Shown: positions 1-7,695 of the stretch, piece after piece
Numbering within the stretch: the first letter of the stretch is position 1
How the letters are laid out: each line of letters opens with the position of its first letter
Assembly: GCA_027063215.1 (NCBI GenBank)
Contig: JAMOSE010000193.1
Coordinates: 1-17,803, forward strand
From: Sulfurimonas sp.
Lineage (GTDB): Bacteria; Campylobacterota; Campylobacteria; Campylobacterales; Sulfurimonadaceae
Reading direction: 5' to 3'
DNA length: 17,803 bases
Notes under the pieces: model-generated
What the model saw: the letters and a program-made list of their open reading frames with translations, nothing else
Told to the model about the DNA's origin: nothing
The model's database searches: none
Program-made: the position numbers and the translations under genes

Positions 1-263
1 TCTTTGGAACATATATTTATGAACAACCAACGCACCACTGTCCATTCTGTCTTTTGCAGAGTGATTATAATTATATTGGCTACTTTTTATATATTGTGTT
101 GTTTGTAGGGACATTTTTTGGTTTTACTCTTGGTATTATCGAATTTGATGATCAAGAGTTACAAAAACGATTTCATATTTCGCTACTCTATAATAGTTTA
201 TATGTAGCTGTTGTAAGTTATTATCCACTTTTGTATTATGTAAAAAATGGAGTTTGGCTTTAG
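1..263 (+). CDS. Partial membrane protein of unknown function (3' end only)
   Basis: The frame is open from the window edge (first full codon at 3) to a TAG at 261-263, so this is the C-terminal 86 residues of a longer protein. The visible part starts with a soluble-looking stretch holding a THHCPFC motif (Cys-Pro-Phe-Cys), followed by two hydrophobic segments that look like transmembrane helices (about codons 24-45 and 60-80), with a short acidic/basic loop between. A CxxC next to a membrane helix could bind metal or heme or undergo thiol chemistry, but I do not recognise the family. A TTG at 54 could be read as a start, but the open frame and the CPFC segment before it suggest the gene begins upstream of the window. 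Its stop codon interlocks with that of the convergent J-domain gene (shared TTAG at 260-263). Confidence 0.6.
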   Translation, partial: FGTYIYEQPTHHCPFCLLQSDYNYIGYFLYIVLFVGTFFGFTLGIIEFDDQELQKRFHISLLYNSLYVAVVSYYPLLYYVKNGVWL

Positions 264-565
264 ATAGTTTCTCTTTTGTTGCCAAAACGATCTTTCATCC
301 ATTCTGAGGGTGATTGATGTGTTGCTTTGATACTCTCTTCATCGAAGGGGTATTCAAAGTTACTGGTGTATTCAAGAACAGTTTTATAAGCATCATTGAT
401 CTGCGCACTCATTTTTGTGGCTTTTTCTATATCTTCTGTGTGTTTGTCAGGATGCCACTTTTTCATCAATAATCTATATTTGTTTTTAATCTCTTTGAGG
501 GAAGATTTTTCGCGAAGACCAAGGAGTGATTTGGCCTTCATAAGTTTTTCAAAGGAAGTGGACAA
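260..565 (-). CDS. Minimal J-domain protein (DnaJ-like co-chaperone)
   Basis: A 101-residue protein that is little more than a J domain. Helix II ends in KKWHPDKH, so the HPD tripeptide that stimulates DnaK ATPase is intact (residues 38-40). There is no Gly/Phe region, zinc finger or client-binding C-terminal domain, so it should recruit Hsp70 to a specific job rather than act as a general DnaJ; the full DnaJ is at 6525-7652. It starts 3 bp after the ftsZ stop and is the last gene of the ppiD-ftsA-ftsZ operon, so it is probably co-expressed with division genes. The start is uncertain: TTG at 565 has only a weak upstream purine tract, and an ATG at 541 (residue 9) is an equally possible start without an obvious Shine-Dalgarno sequence. 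The J-domain call is firm; its role is unknown. Confidence 0.85.
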   Translation of the reverse strand: MSTSFEKLMKAKSLLGLREKSSLKEIKNKYRLLMKKWHPDKHTEDIEKATKMSAQINDAYKTVLEYTSNFEYPFDEESIKATHQSPSEWMKDRFGNKRETI

Positions 566-568
566 GTT

Positions 569-1699
569 TTAGTCTTGTTGTTGTCTCATATATGCAGGAA
601 TGTCAAGATAATCACTATCTATATCTCCACCAACAACTAAGCGCGGACGGATTCTGACTTGTTGTACGGCTTCAGCAGCATTCTCTTGTGCAATGTTGTT
701 TCCCGGAGTAGCTTTGTCTTCAAGTTCTTTTTCAAAACCTGTTGCGACAATAGTGATTTTTACATAGTTTTCAGCAAGTGTTGCATCTGTAGAAGTTCCC
801 CAGATAACCTCTGCATCATCATGAGCACTTTCATGCACAACTTCCATAGCTTCAGCAAGTTCCATCATAGGAAAATCAGGATGCATACTAAAGTGCACAA
901 GAACACCCATAGCGCCATTGATAGACATATTATCAAGGAGTGGAGATTCAATAGCCGCTTTAATAGCTTCATAAGCTGCATTTTCACCTTCATGTTCACC
1001 TACACCCATAAGTGCCATACCTTTATGACTCATAACAGTTTGTAAGTCAGCAAAGTCAAGATTGATATCATTGTCACCACTTGAGAGAATCACACCTGAT
1101 GTACCGCTTACTGCTTGCGCTAAAACAGAGTCTACAATTTTAAAACTCTCTTTCATTCCCAGTTTACGATCAATAATAGAGAGGAGTTTGTCATTTGGAA
1201 TAACAACAATAGAATCACTCTCTTTTTTTAGTTCTTCAAGACCACTTTCTGCAAGTTGCAGACGCTTACGTCCTTCAAATTTAAAAGGTTTTGTTACAAC
1301 AGAGATGGTTAGTGCACCTATCTCTTTTGCAATTTGTGCTACTACAGGAGCAGCACCAGTCCCTGTACCACCGCCAAGACCTGCAGAGATAAAGACAATA
1401 TCAGCACCTTCTAATGCTGCACGAATATCATCATAGTTTTCCAGTGCAGAATCTTTCCCAATATTTGGTTTCATTCCGGCACCAAGTCCTTTGGTGAGTT
1501 TAGATCCGATCTGAATCTTTGTTGCAGCACTTATTTCACTTAAAACTTGTGCATCCGTATTAATAAGCATCATTTCGATACCGATTACACCTTCATTGAT
1601 CATATGACCAATCATGTTACCACCGCCGCCACCGACACCTACTGCTATAATTCGTGCTCCACTTGGGTTATGTGTTTCTTCTATTACAAACGGTTCCAT
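569..1699 (-). CDS. ftsZ: Cell division protein FtsZ
   Basis: Tubulin-like GTPase that polymerises into the Z-ring at midcell. Visible hallmarks are the Gly-rich nucleotide loop (GVGGGGGN, residues 21-28), the tubulin signature GGGTGTGAAP (109-118), and the catalytic T7 loop NLDFAD (213-218) with both Asp residues. After a short variable linker comes the C-terminal anchor peptide DIPAYMRQQQD, which matches the conserved tail that binds FtsA. Length (376 aa) is normal. The ATG is preceded by AGGAG with a 6-nt spacer, and this Shine-Dalgarno directly follows the ftsA TAA, so it is a strong initiation site compared with the TTG of ftsA. It lies in the operon ppiD-like/ftsA/ftsZ/J-domain gene. 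Identification is secure. Confidence 0.98.
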   Translation of the reverse strand: MEPFVIEETHNPSGARIIAVGVGGGGGNMIGHMINEGVIGIEMMLINTDAQVLSEISAATKIQIGSKLTKGLGAGMKPNIGKDSALENYDDIRAALEGADIVFISAGLGGGTGTGAAPVVAQIAKEIGALTISVVTKPFKFEGRKRLQLAESGLEELKKESDSIVVIPNDKLLSIIDRKLGMKESFKIVDSVLAQAVSGTSGVILSSGDNDINLDFADLQTVMSHKGMALMGVGEHEGENAAYEAIKAAIESPLLDNMSINGAMGVLVHFSMHPDFPMMELAEAMEVVHESAHDDAEVIWGTSTDATLAENYVKITIVATGFEKELEDKATPGNNIAQENAAEAVQQVRIRPRLVVGGDIDSDYLDIPAYMRQQQD

Positions 1700-1710
1700 T
1701 TTTCACTCCT

Positions 1711-3075
1711 TTAAAATAACTGGGTAGCCCAATTCCAAAATTTACTTAAACTTCCTGCTTCATCACTTTTTTTGCTTTTTGCTTCTTCAAGATTGATCAT
1801 TTTAGGTTCTTTTTCTTCTTTAGCTGCAGGTGTGCTTGCAGTTAGATTTTCTGTTGTATCGGAAAGATCAACAGATATATTTTCATTCATCTGTTCATTT
1901 GCATGTCTTACTTGTTTGTTTACATTGATCTCATAAGGAGTGTAAGGATATGCTGCATACATGATCAGACCAATAGCACTTGCATACTCAGGACCTCTAA
2001 GTGAGTCAAAAAGACCATTCATTTCCTGTGGTTTTGCAAGACGTACAGGCAGTGAACCAAAAGTGGCAATGGCAAGATCTCTAATGCCTTCCATTCTTGA
2101 AAAACCACCAGTAAGAACAACGCCTGCACCTATTTGATCTTTGAGTCCGCTTTTTTCTATAAACTGTGCAAGTATCATTAGTGTCTCTTCAACTCGAGCA
2201 AAGATAACATTATGGACAACTTCCAAAGAGACTTCATGCGTTGTCTCTTCATCCCCAATAATCGGGAGTTCAATAAGATCATTACTTGGTGTAAGAAGTG
2301 AACCATACTTGAGCTTTACCTGATCTGCAACATTCAGTGGTGTATGTAGTGCCATTGAAAGATCACTTGTAACATGATTTGAACCAACTCCAAGATATTC
2401 ATTGTAACGGATAGAATTTCCTGAATAGATAGCGATGTTACTTGTGTTTCCACCCATATCTATAACAGCAGCTCCAAGTTCTCTTTCATCATCATTAAGC
2501 GTGGCAATTGCAGATGCATAAGAGTTAAGTACTATATTTTCTACTTCAACACCAGCACCACGAACAGCTTTTTTTAAGTTGTTCAAATTTGATTTTTGTG
2601 TTGTTATGATATGCGTTTCAACTTCTAATCGTGATGCATTCATTCCTAAAGGATCTTCAATATAATCCTGATCATCTACTTTAAAGTTAAAAGGAAGCGC
2701 ATGGAGTACTTCATACTCATTGGGAATATTGGCATTATACAAAGAGGTATGCATTACACGTTTGATCTCTTCAAAAGAGATCTCTTTTGATTGAATATTG
2801 ACAATGCCGTTAGAATTCAGACTTTTTGTATATGCTCCAGAAATGGAAACAATAGCTCTTGATACACTTGTTCCAGCGACCCTTTTAGCATCTTCAACTG
2901 CAGTTTTAATACTGCGGGATGCAAGTTCTATATTTGTGATACTTCCTTTTTTAAGGCCTTGTGCTCTTGTTGTTCCAGCTCCTGTAATGGAGATAGAATT
3001 ATCATTAGCAATCTCCGCAATAATAGCACAAATTTTTGTTGAGCCAATATCTATGGCTAAAACAGTTCTACTCAA
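1711..3075 (-). CDS. ftsA: Cell division protein FtsA
   Basis: Actin-like ATPase that tethers FtsZ to the membrane and recruits later division proteins. The N-terminus (AIDIGSTKICAIIAE) is the phosphate-1 motif of the actin/Hsp70 fold, an SHS2-type region follows (about 85-165), then the phosphate-2 motif AAVIDMGGNTSNIAI (about 200-215) and the adenosine motif VVLTGGFSRMEGI. The protein ends in a charged linker and an amphipathic helix, SLSKFWNWATQLF, the expected membrane-targeting sequence. The start codon is TTG: no in-frame ATG or GTG lies nearby, and an AAGG sits 8 nt upstream inside the end of the preceding gene, whose stop is 1 bp away. The weak TTG next to the strong ftsZ start fits the low FtsA:FtsZ ratio known in other bacteria (inference). 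Confidence 0.97.
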   Translation of the reverse strand: MSRTVLAIDIGSTKICAIIAEIANDNSISITGAGTTRAQGLKKGSITNIELASRSIKTAVEDAKRVAGTSVSRAIVSISGAYTKSLNSNGIVNIQSKEISFEEIKRVMHTSLYNANIPNEYEVLHALPFNFKVDDQDYIEDPLGMNASRLEVETHIITTQKSNLNNLKKAVRGAGVEVENIVLNSYASAIATLNDDERELGAAVIDMGGNTSNIAIYSGNSIRYNEYLGVGSNHVTSDLSMALHTPLNVADQVKLKYGSLLTPSNDLIELPIIGDEETTHEVSLEVVHNVIFARVEETLMILAQFIEKSGLKDQIGAGVVLTGGFSRMEGIRDLAIATFGSLPVRLAKPQEMNGLFDSLRGPEYASAIGLIMYAAYPYTPYEINVNKQVRHANEQMNENISVDLSDTTENLTASTPAAKEEKEPKMINLEEAKSKKSDEAGSLSKFWNWATQLF

Positions 3076-3076
3076 T

Positions 3077-4543
3077 TTAGAGTCCTTGGATAAATATCTC
3101 AGTTTGGTACTTGTTTTGAAGTGTTTTTATTAGCCCTTCACTAAACATAGTACTTTTCAATCGAGCAATAACATCACTCTCTTTACTGTTTTTGTTAGTA
3201 AGCAGTTTTTGTTCCAAAATGTTGTATAAAACAATCTTCCCATCATTTAATGTTATGAAATTTTTCTTTTTATCGGAAATAAAAAGTTTTTGTAAAAACT
3301 CTGCTGCTTCCTCTTTGGAAAGTTTTTCTAAGGTATCGACAGAATTAATTGTGATAAAGTCTGTTTTCTTCCCTGTAAATGTACCTAGTAAATTGTTCGC
3401 CAATGCTAACAGTTTCTCTTGTTTAGCCTGTTGAAGATAAAGAGGTAAAAGCTCTTCTCGTGCTGCTTCAAAAGATTTTGTTGTTGCCGGGTTTATTTTT
3501 ACTAACTCAATTATATAGTAAGTATCGTTAATAAGTACAGGTTTTGCATATGGTTTTGTAGAAGAAAGTTTTGTTACTGTTTGTAAAGCTGTATCTCCTA
3601 AAGGATTGTTATGTGCAGAAATAGTTAGCTTTTCTTGTTTTACAGAAGCATCAAGTTTTCCTTTTTTAAAGGCAATGTATTTTCTAAGTGCTGCATCTTT
3701 GGATGCTTTTGCATTGAGTTCTTTGACTACGGCAGATTTAGCACTCTCTAATGGCAGGATTTTCCCTTCACTGTCTTTAAAGTGTGTTTTATTCTCTTTG
3801 TAATATTTTTCTATTGTAGCATTATCATAACTATTTACAACAGGTGCTTCTTTTATAAATATAATTTCATAACTGATATCTGTCATAAAATTATTTTTAA
3901 TTCCCTCCCAATATTTTTTTAACTCTTTATCTGTAGGTGTAAGTGTAATCATATCTTGCGAAAGTACTTTGTACTCAATTTTATCTGCAATATTTAAAAG
4001 AGTATTTATAATTTTTTCTTCATTATCTGAAGTTTTCACAGGAAGGAGTGCCAGTGTTTTTTGAAGAAGAATATCTTTGCGAAGAGAAGTCTCATACTCT
4101 TTTGGTGTCATTCTGTTTTGTGAAAGAACTTGTTTATATAACTCTTTATCAAAAGAACCGTTTTTATAGAAAGCTTTTTGCGATCTGATAACATCAAAGA
4201 GTTCGTGATCACTTACCATTAAATCGTATGATTGTGCAAGATTTGTCAAAAGTGCCTGTTGTATCAGCTGTTGTAATGCCTGTTTTTGAAGACCAAACTG
4301 TTTTGCTTTTTCTTGATCAAAATTACCTTGAAGCATTTGGTTGTACTGCTGATAAAGACGAGAATAAGCTTTTTGTAAATCACTCATAGATATTTCAACG
4401 TTTCCGACTTTTGCAACAGCACTTGCCTTGTCTCCATATTTATATTGTCCCCAACCAACAAAACCAGCACCTATAAAAGCGATAGTAGAAATCCAAATAG
4501 TTATAATAAGCCATTTTTTGTGTCTTTGCATCCATGTAATCAT
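3077..4543 (-). CDS. PpiD/SurA_N-type membrane-anchored periplasmic chaperone
   Basis: A 488-residue protein with a short basic N-terminus (MQRHKK) and one transmembrane helix (about residues 12-31), so the bulk is periplasmic. Next comes a SurA_N/PpiD chaperone region (VAKVGNVEISMSDLQKAYSRLYQQYNQML) with long helices that normally hold unfolded outer-membrane clients. The middle (about 215-355) lies where PpiD has its parvulin domain, but I do not see the usual parvulin signature (a His-Ile-Leu start and a GGDLG-type turn), so prolyl isomerase activity may be lost or divergent. It is the first gene of the operon ending in ftsA, ftsZ and the J-domain gene. C. jejuni has the same order (Cj0694, a PpiD-like protein, then ftsA and ftsZ). 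The start has GAAGAAGG about 12 nt upstream, slightly far. Confidence 0.85.
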   Translation of the reverse strand: MITWMQRHKKWLIITIWISTIAFIGAGFVGWGQYKYGDKASAVAKVGNVEISMSDLQKAYSRLYQQYNQMLQGNFDQEKAKQFGLQKQALQQLIQQALLTNLAQSYDLMVSDHELFDVIRSQKAFYKNGSFDKELYKQVLSQNRMTPKEYETSLRKDILLQKTLALLPVKTSDNEEKIINTLLNIADKIEYKVLSQDMITLTPTDKELKKYWEGIKNNFMTDISYEIIFIKEAPVVNSYDNATIEKYYKENKTHFKDSEGKILPLESAKSAVVKELNAKASKDAALRKYIAFKKGKLDASVKQEKLTISAHNNPLGDTALQTVTKLSSTKPYAKPVLINDTYYIIELVKINPATTKSFEAAREELLPLYLQQAKQEKLLALANNLLGTFTGKKTDFITINSVDTLEKLSKEEAAEFLQKLFISDKKKNFITLNDGKIVLYNILEQKLLTNKNSKESDVIARLKSTMFSEGLIKTLQNKYQTEIFIQGL

Positions 4544-4620
4544 AATAGTAAAAAACCTTCTTCATCAAATTTATGTAATTCTATGTAAATTCGCCTTTAA
4601 ACTTGATAAAGAGAGTTAAG
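4544..4620 (-). promoter_or_regulatory. Weak candidate promoter and ribosome binding site of the ppiD-ftsA-ftsZ operon
   Basis: On the minus strand upstream of the ATG there is a TAGAAT (bases 4583 down to 4578) that could be a -10 box, and a GAAGAAGG acting as Shine-Dalgarno. No convincing -35 is visible, which is common in Campylobacterota. This region is the divergent gap shared with bioA. The evidence is positional and from AT-rich sequence, so confidence is low. Confidence 0.3.
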
Positions 4621-4638
4621 AAAGATATAATTTTGTTA
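4603..4638 (+). promoter_or_regulatory. bioA sigma-70 promoter giving a predicted leaderless mRNA
   Basis: TTGATA (4603-4608), a 17-bp spacer and TATAAT (4626-4631) form a near-consensus sigma-70 promoter. The -10 box ends 6 nt before the bioA ATG at 4638, so the normal start site falls on or next to the A of the start codon. No Shine-Dalgarno lies at a usable distance: AAGAAAG ends 13 nt upstream and overlaps the -10 box. No alternative in-frame start exists upstream (a TAA is at 4617-4619). Leaderless translation is inferred. Confidence 0.75.
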
Positions 4639-5936
4639 TGAAAAACGAAGAATTAAAAAACAGAGATCTGGATGTCCTTTGGCATCCGTGTACACAAATG
4701 AAAGATCACGAACAATTACCGCTTATACCGATAAAAAAAGCGCATGGAGTTTATCTCGAAGATTTTGAAGGAAATCGCTATATTGATGCCATTAGTTCAT
4801 GGTGGGTTAATATGTTTGGACATACGAACAGTTATATAAATGCTCAGATAAAAGAACAGTTAGATAGATTGGAGCATGTAATACTTGCAGGCTTTACGCA
4901 TGAGCAGGTTGTAAGACTCTCTGAGCGTCTTGTCAAACTAACACCTGCGGGGCTTGATAAATGTTTTTACTCCGATAATGGATCTTCAGCGGTAGAAGTT
5001 GCTTTAAAAATGAGTTATCATGCACATTTAAATTCAGGAGAAAAAAAACCACTCTTTGTATCACTAACAAACTCTTATCATGGAGAGACAATCGGGGCTT
5101 TAAGTGTTGGTGATGTTGCGCTTTATAAAGAGACATATGAACCACTTTTAATGCAGACAGTACAAACTCCTGTGCCAAAAGATATGACAAAAGAGAGCGC
5201 AGTAGTAGCAGCAGAGGCATTTGAAGTACTGTGTAGAGAACGAGCTGATGCAATCAGTGCCATTATAGTTGAGCCTTTAATCCAAGGGGCAGGGTATATG
5301 CATATGTATCATCCTCACTTTTTGGTTTTATTGCGTGAGATTTGTAATCGTTATAATATTCATCTTATAGCAGATGAAGTGATGGTTGGTTTTGGACGAA
5401 CAGGGGAGCTTTTTGCTTGTGAAAAAGCTGGAATTTCACCTGATTTTTTAGTACTCTCAAAAGGGCTTACCGGTGGATATTTACCACTGTCAGTTGTCCT
5501 TACATCCAATGAGATTTATATGAAATTCTATTGTGATTACAGTGAGTATAATAAGGCCTTTTTACACTCTCATTCCTATACAGGAAATGCACTTGCCTGT
5601 GCAGCAGCCAATGCAACCCTGGATATTTTTGAACATGAGAATATTATAGAAAAAAACCGAGACAAAGCCGCTTTTATGGCCAAGGAGTTGGAAAAATTTA
5701 AAAAGCTTCCCAATGTTTTAGAGGTAAGACAAACAGGAATGGTGTGTGCCGTGGAGTTAAAGGGTTATAAAGTCGAAGAGCGAATAGGATTAAAAGTTTA
5801 TCAGTATGGACTCGATCATGGAGTACTATTGCGTCCTTTGGGACACATAGTCTATTTTATGCCGCCATATATTATTACAGATGAAGAGATGAAAAAGATG
5901 ATCGATACTGCTTATGAGGCTATCGTAAAACTTTAG
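4638..5936 (+). CDS. bioA: Adenosylmethionine-8-amino-7-oxononanoate aminotransferase (DAPA synthase)
   Basis: PLP enzyme of biotin synthesis that transfers the amino group of S-adenosylmethionine to 7-keto-8-aminopelargonate (KAPA), giving 7,8-diaminopelargonate. The N-terminus DLDVLWHPCTQMKDHE and the substrate-site segment ISSWWVNMFGH are specific to BioA among class III aminotransferases. Other landmarks are SDNGSSAVEVALKM (cofactor phosphate binding, 112-125), ADEVMVGFGRTG with the pyridine-nitrogen Asp246, and the Schiff-base Lys275 in LSKGLTGGYLPL. Length (432 aa) is typical. No other bio gene is in the window; divergent ppiD and convergent aldolase genes flank it, so it appears monocistronic, with its own promoter at 4603-4631. 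The stop interlocks with that of the convergent gene in TTAG at 5933-5936. Confidence 0.97.
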   Translation: MKNEELKNRDLDVLWHPCTQMKDHEQLPLIPIKKAHGVYLEDFEGNRYIDAISSWWVNMFGHTNSYINAQIKEQLDRLEHVILAGFTHEQVVRLSERLVKLTPAGLDKCFYSDNGSSAVEVALKMSYHAHLNSGEKKPLFVSLTNSYHGETIGALSVGDVALYKETYEPLLMQTVQTPVPKDMTKESAVVAAEAFEVLCRERADAISAIIVEPLIQGAGYMHMYHPHFLVLLREICNRYNIHLIADEVMVGFGRTGELFACEKAGISPDFLVLSKGLTGGYLPLSVVLTSNEIYMKFYCDYSEYNKAFLHSHSYTGNALACAAANATLDIFEHENIIEKNRDKAAFMAKELEKFKKLPNVLEVRQTGMVCAVELKGYKVEERIGLKVYQYGLDHGVLLRPLGHIVYFMPPYIITDEEMKKMIDTAYEAIVKL

Positions 5937-6520
5937 TCAAAAAAGTTAGAAACATCTTTTTCTAACATTAAAAGACGACAACTCTTCTCTAAGATGGCTA
6001 ATTCTTTAGCCATCTCATGCATATCTCTGCTGTATGCATAGACACCATAACCACGAATAACCATTATATTTGTTTTGTTTGTTTGAAAATAGTAGGCTAT
6101 TTCACTCTGTGCCCGCTCATACCAATCTTCAAACTGTTTTGGATCGTAGATATTGATAGAACCTATCTCTTTGTGACCAAAGTAATCTTTTGGTGTAATA
6201 ACATTGTGATCAAGTGAATAGGCAGTAGTAAACTGTGGCATACTAAAACAGATAAATTTTGCTTCAGAAATTTGTGAGTATATTGAGTGATGGATACTGG
6301 CATCCATACTTGCCTGCTTCCATCGATAATCTTTTTTAAAGTAGAGCTCAATAAGTGAATTTTCATCAATGGCATCAAAAACAGCCTCTTTTGTATTGAT
6401 CAAAAAACGGCTGGACTCTGTTTTTGCAGAGAGTGAGCCGTGATATATTCCAAAAAAATCCTTTCTAAACATAGAGAGTGATAAGCTAGAGAGCTGATTT
6501 TTAAGATGCCTTTTGTTCAT
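5933..6520 (-). CDS. Class II aldolase/adducin-fold protein lacking the metal-binding residues
   Basis: A 195-residue protein whose spacing and hydrophobic pattern match the class II aldolase/adducin N-terminal domain: HGSLSAK near the start (27-33), SMDASIHHSIY (71-81), a beta strand followed by MPQFTTAYS (94-102), and IMVIRGYGVYAYSRDMHEMAKELAILE (152-178). In active members the two metal ligands form an HxH before the Pro-Tyr-Ala-Thr segment, and a third His lies in an NHG motif. Here those positions appear to read F92-S-M94 and G-Y158-G, so all three His are gone and a zinc-dependent aldol reaction is unlikely. It starts 4 nt after dnaJ with no good Shine-Dalgarno, suggesting translational coupling. 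Function unknown; a structural or ligand-binding pseudoenzyme is my inference. Confidence 0.75.
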   Translation of the reverse strand: MNKRHLKNQLSSLSLSMFRKDFFGIYHGSLSAKTESSRFLINTKEAVFDAIDENSLIELYFKKDYRWKQASMDASIHHSIYSQISEAKFICFSMPQFTTAYSLDHNVITPKDYFGHKEIGSINIYDPKQFEDWYERAQSEIAYYFQTNKTNIMVIRGYGVYAYSRDMHEMAKELAILEKSCRLLMLEKDVSNFFD

Positions 6521-6524
6521 CTGC

Positions 6525-7652
6525 TTATTTAAACCAGCTTTTCATTTTATCAATAACGGAATCAAGTACACCTTCATGTGGTTTTGATTCAATACCAAAA
6601 GATTCTTGCAGTTTTGCCAGAAGTTCAAGTTGTTCTTCATTGAGTTTTTTAGGGTATTGGATATTTATTATTGCAATCAGATCACCTTTTCCGTGTCCGT
6701 GCACATCTTCGATACCTTCACCTCTAAATGTATAACGTTGTTTGTCTTTTGTTCCGATATCAAGTTTTAACTCAAGTTCACCGGTAAGTGAAGGAATTGT
6801 TAATATATCACCTTTTACTGCTTGGGTAAAGAAAACAGGAATTTCAATATAGACATCATTGTCATTTCTAATAAAGTGTTTATCTGGTTTTACTTCAAAG
6901 GTAATGTAGAGATCACCACGATGACCATTTTTACCAATGTTTCCTTTGCCTGAAACACGGAGACGGTTTCCACTGTCAATTCCTTTTGGAATAGTAACAG
7001 TAATTTTGTCTTGAACCTCTTCATAACCTTTGCCTTGACATTTTTTACATTTTTCTGCAGCTGAAGAACCTGTTCCGTGACATACGGGACAGGTTTGAGA
7101 GAAGGTCATAAAACCCTGCTTCATATAGACTTGGCCTTGACCTTTACATTGTGGACACGTTGCCAGTTTGCCATCTTTGGCTCCGGTACCTTTACACGCT
7201 TCACATGCTTTTTTATATGTGTATTTGATCTCTTTTTCACAGCCAAACACCGCTTCTTGAAAAGATATGTACATATCGACATTCATATCCAATGGATATT
7301 TATCCATATCTGCCGGATTTTGACGACGTCTTCTACCGCTGCCTCCACCGAAGCCACTAAACATCTCTTCAAATATAGCACCAAGATCATCAAAACCAGC
7401 ACTTGATGCTCCACCGCCTCCCATACCTTGGAGACCCTCTTTTCCATAGCGATCATAAATACTTCTTTGTTGATCATCACTTAAACATTGATAAGCTTCA
7501 TTGCAGAGTTTAAACATATGTTCTGCATCTTGATCACCCGGATTTTTATCTGGGTGATACTTTTTTGCCATTTTTCTATAAGCTTTTTTAATTGTTGCCT
7601 TATCTGCGTCACGGGATACTTCTAAAATTTCGTAATAGCTTAATTCTTCCAT
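6525..7652 (-). CDS. dnaJ: Chaperone protein DnaJ (type I Hsp40)
   Basis: Co-chaperone that delivers unfolded proteins to DnaK and triggers its ATPase. All type I parts are present in order: J domain (1-70) with HPD at 33-35; Gly/Phe-rich linker (about 76-105); cysteine-rich domain with four CxxCxGxG repeats at C150, C166, C188 and C202, binding two zinc ions; then the C-terminal substrate-binding beta domains (GIDSGNRLRVSGKGNIGKNGHRGDLYI) and dimerisation tail. Length (375 aa) is typical. The ATG has AGGA 6 nt upstream. dnaK and grpE are not adjacent. A MITE-like element ends 15 bp before the start codon, so the native promoter has either been displaced or been replaced by sequence in the element. 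I see no CIRCE or HAIR operator. Confidence 0.97.
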   Translation of the reverse strand: MEELSYYEILEVSRDADKATIKKAYRKMAKKYHPDKNPGDQDAEHMFKLCNEAYQCLSDDQQRSIYDRYGKEGLQGMGGGGASSAGFDDLGAIFEEMFSGFGGGSGRRRRQNPADMDKYPLDMNVDMYISFQEAVFGCEKEIKYTYKKACEACKGTGAKDGKLATCPQCKGQGQVYMKQGFMTFSQTCPVCHGTGSSAAEKCKKCQGKGYEEVQDKITVTIPKGIDSGNRLRVSGKGNIGKNGHRGDLYITFEVKPDKHFIRNDNDVYIEIPVFFTQAVKGDILTIPSLTGELELKLDIGTKDKQRYTFRGEGIEDVHGHGKGDLIAIINIQYPKKLNEEQLELLAKLQESFGIESKPHEGVLDSVIDKMKSWFK

Positions 7653-7667
7653 TGTTCATCCTATATA

Positions 7668-7695
7668 TAAGTGCCAGATCATAATAAATGTCATA
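7668..7695. repeat. Left terminal inverted repeat of element 1
   Basis: 28 bp, matching the reverse complement of 7910-7937 except for one transition at base 12. It ends 15 bp before the dnaJ ATG, immediately outside the dnaJ Shine-Dalgarno region. Confidence 0.85.

Noticed and set aside
659..1436. Two plus-strand open frames (659-1045 and 1062-1436) opposite ftsZ
   Set aside because: They lie entirely antisense to a secure ftsZ, have no family features or Shine-Dalgarno, and their composition mirrors the opposite strand.
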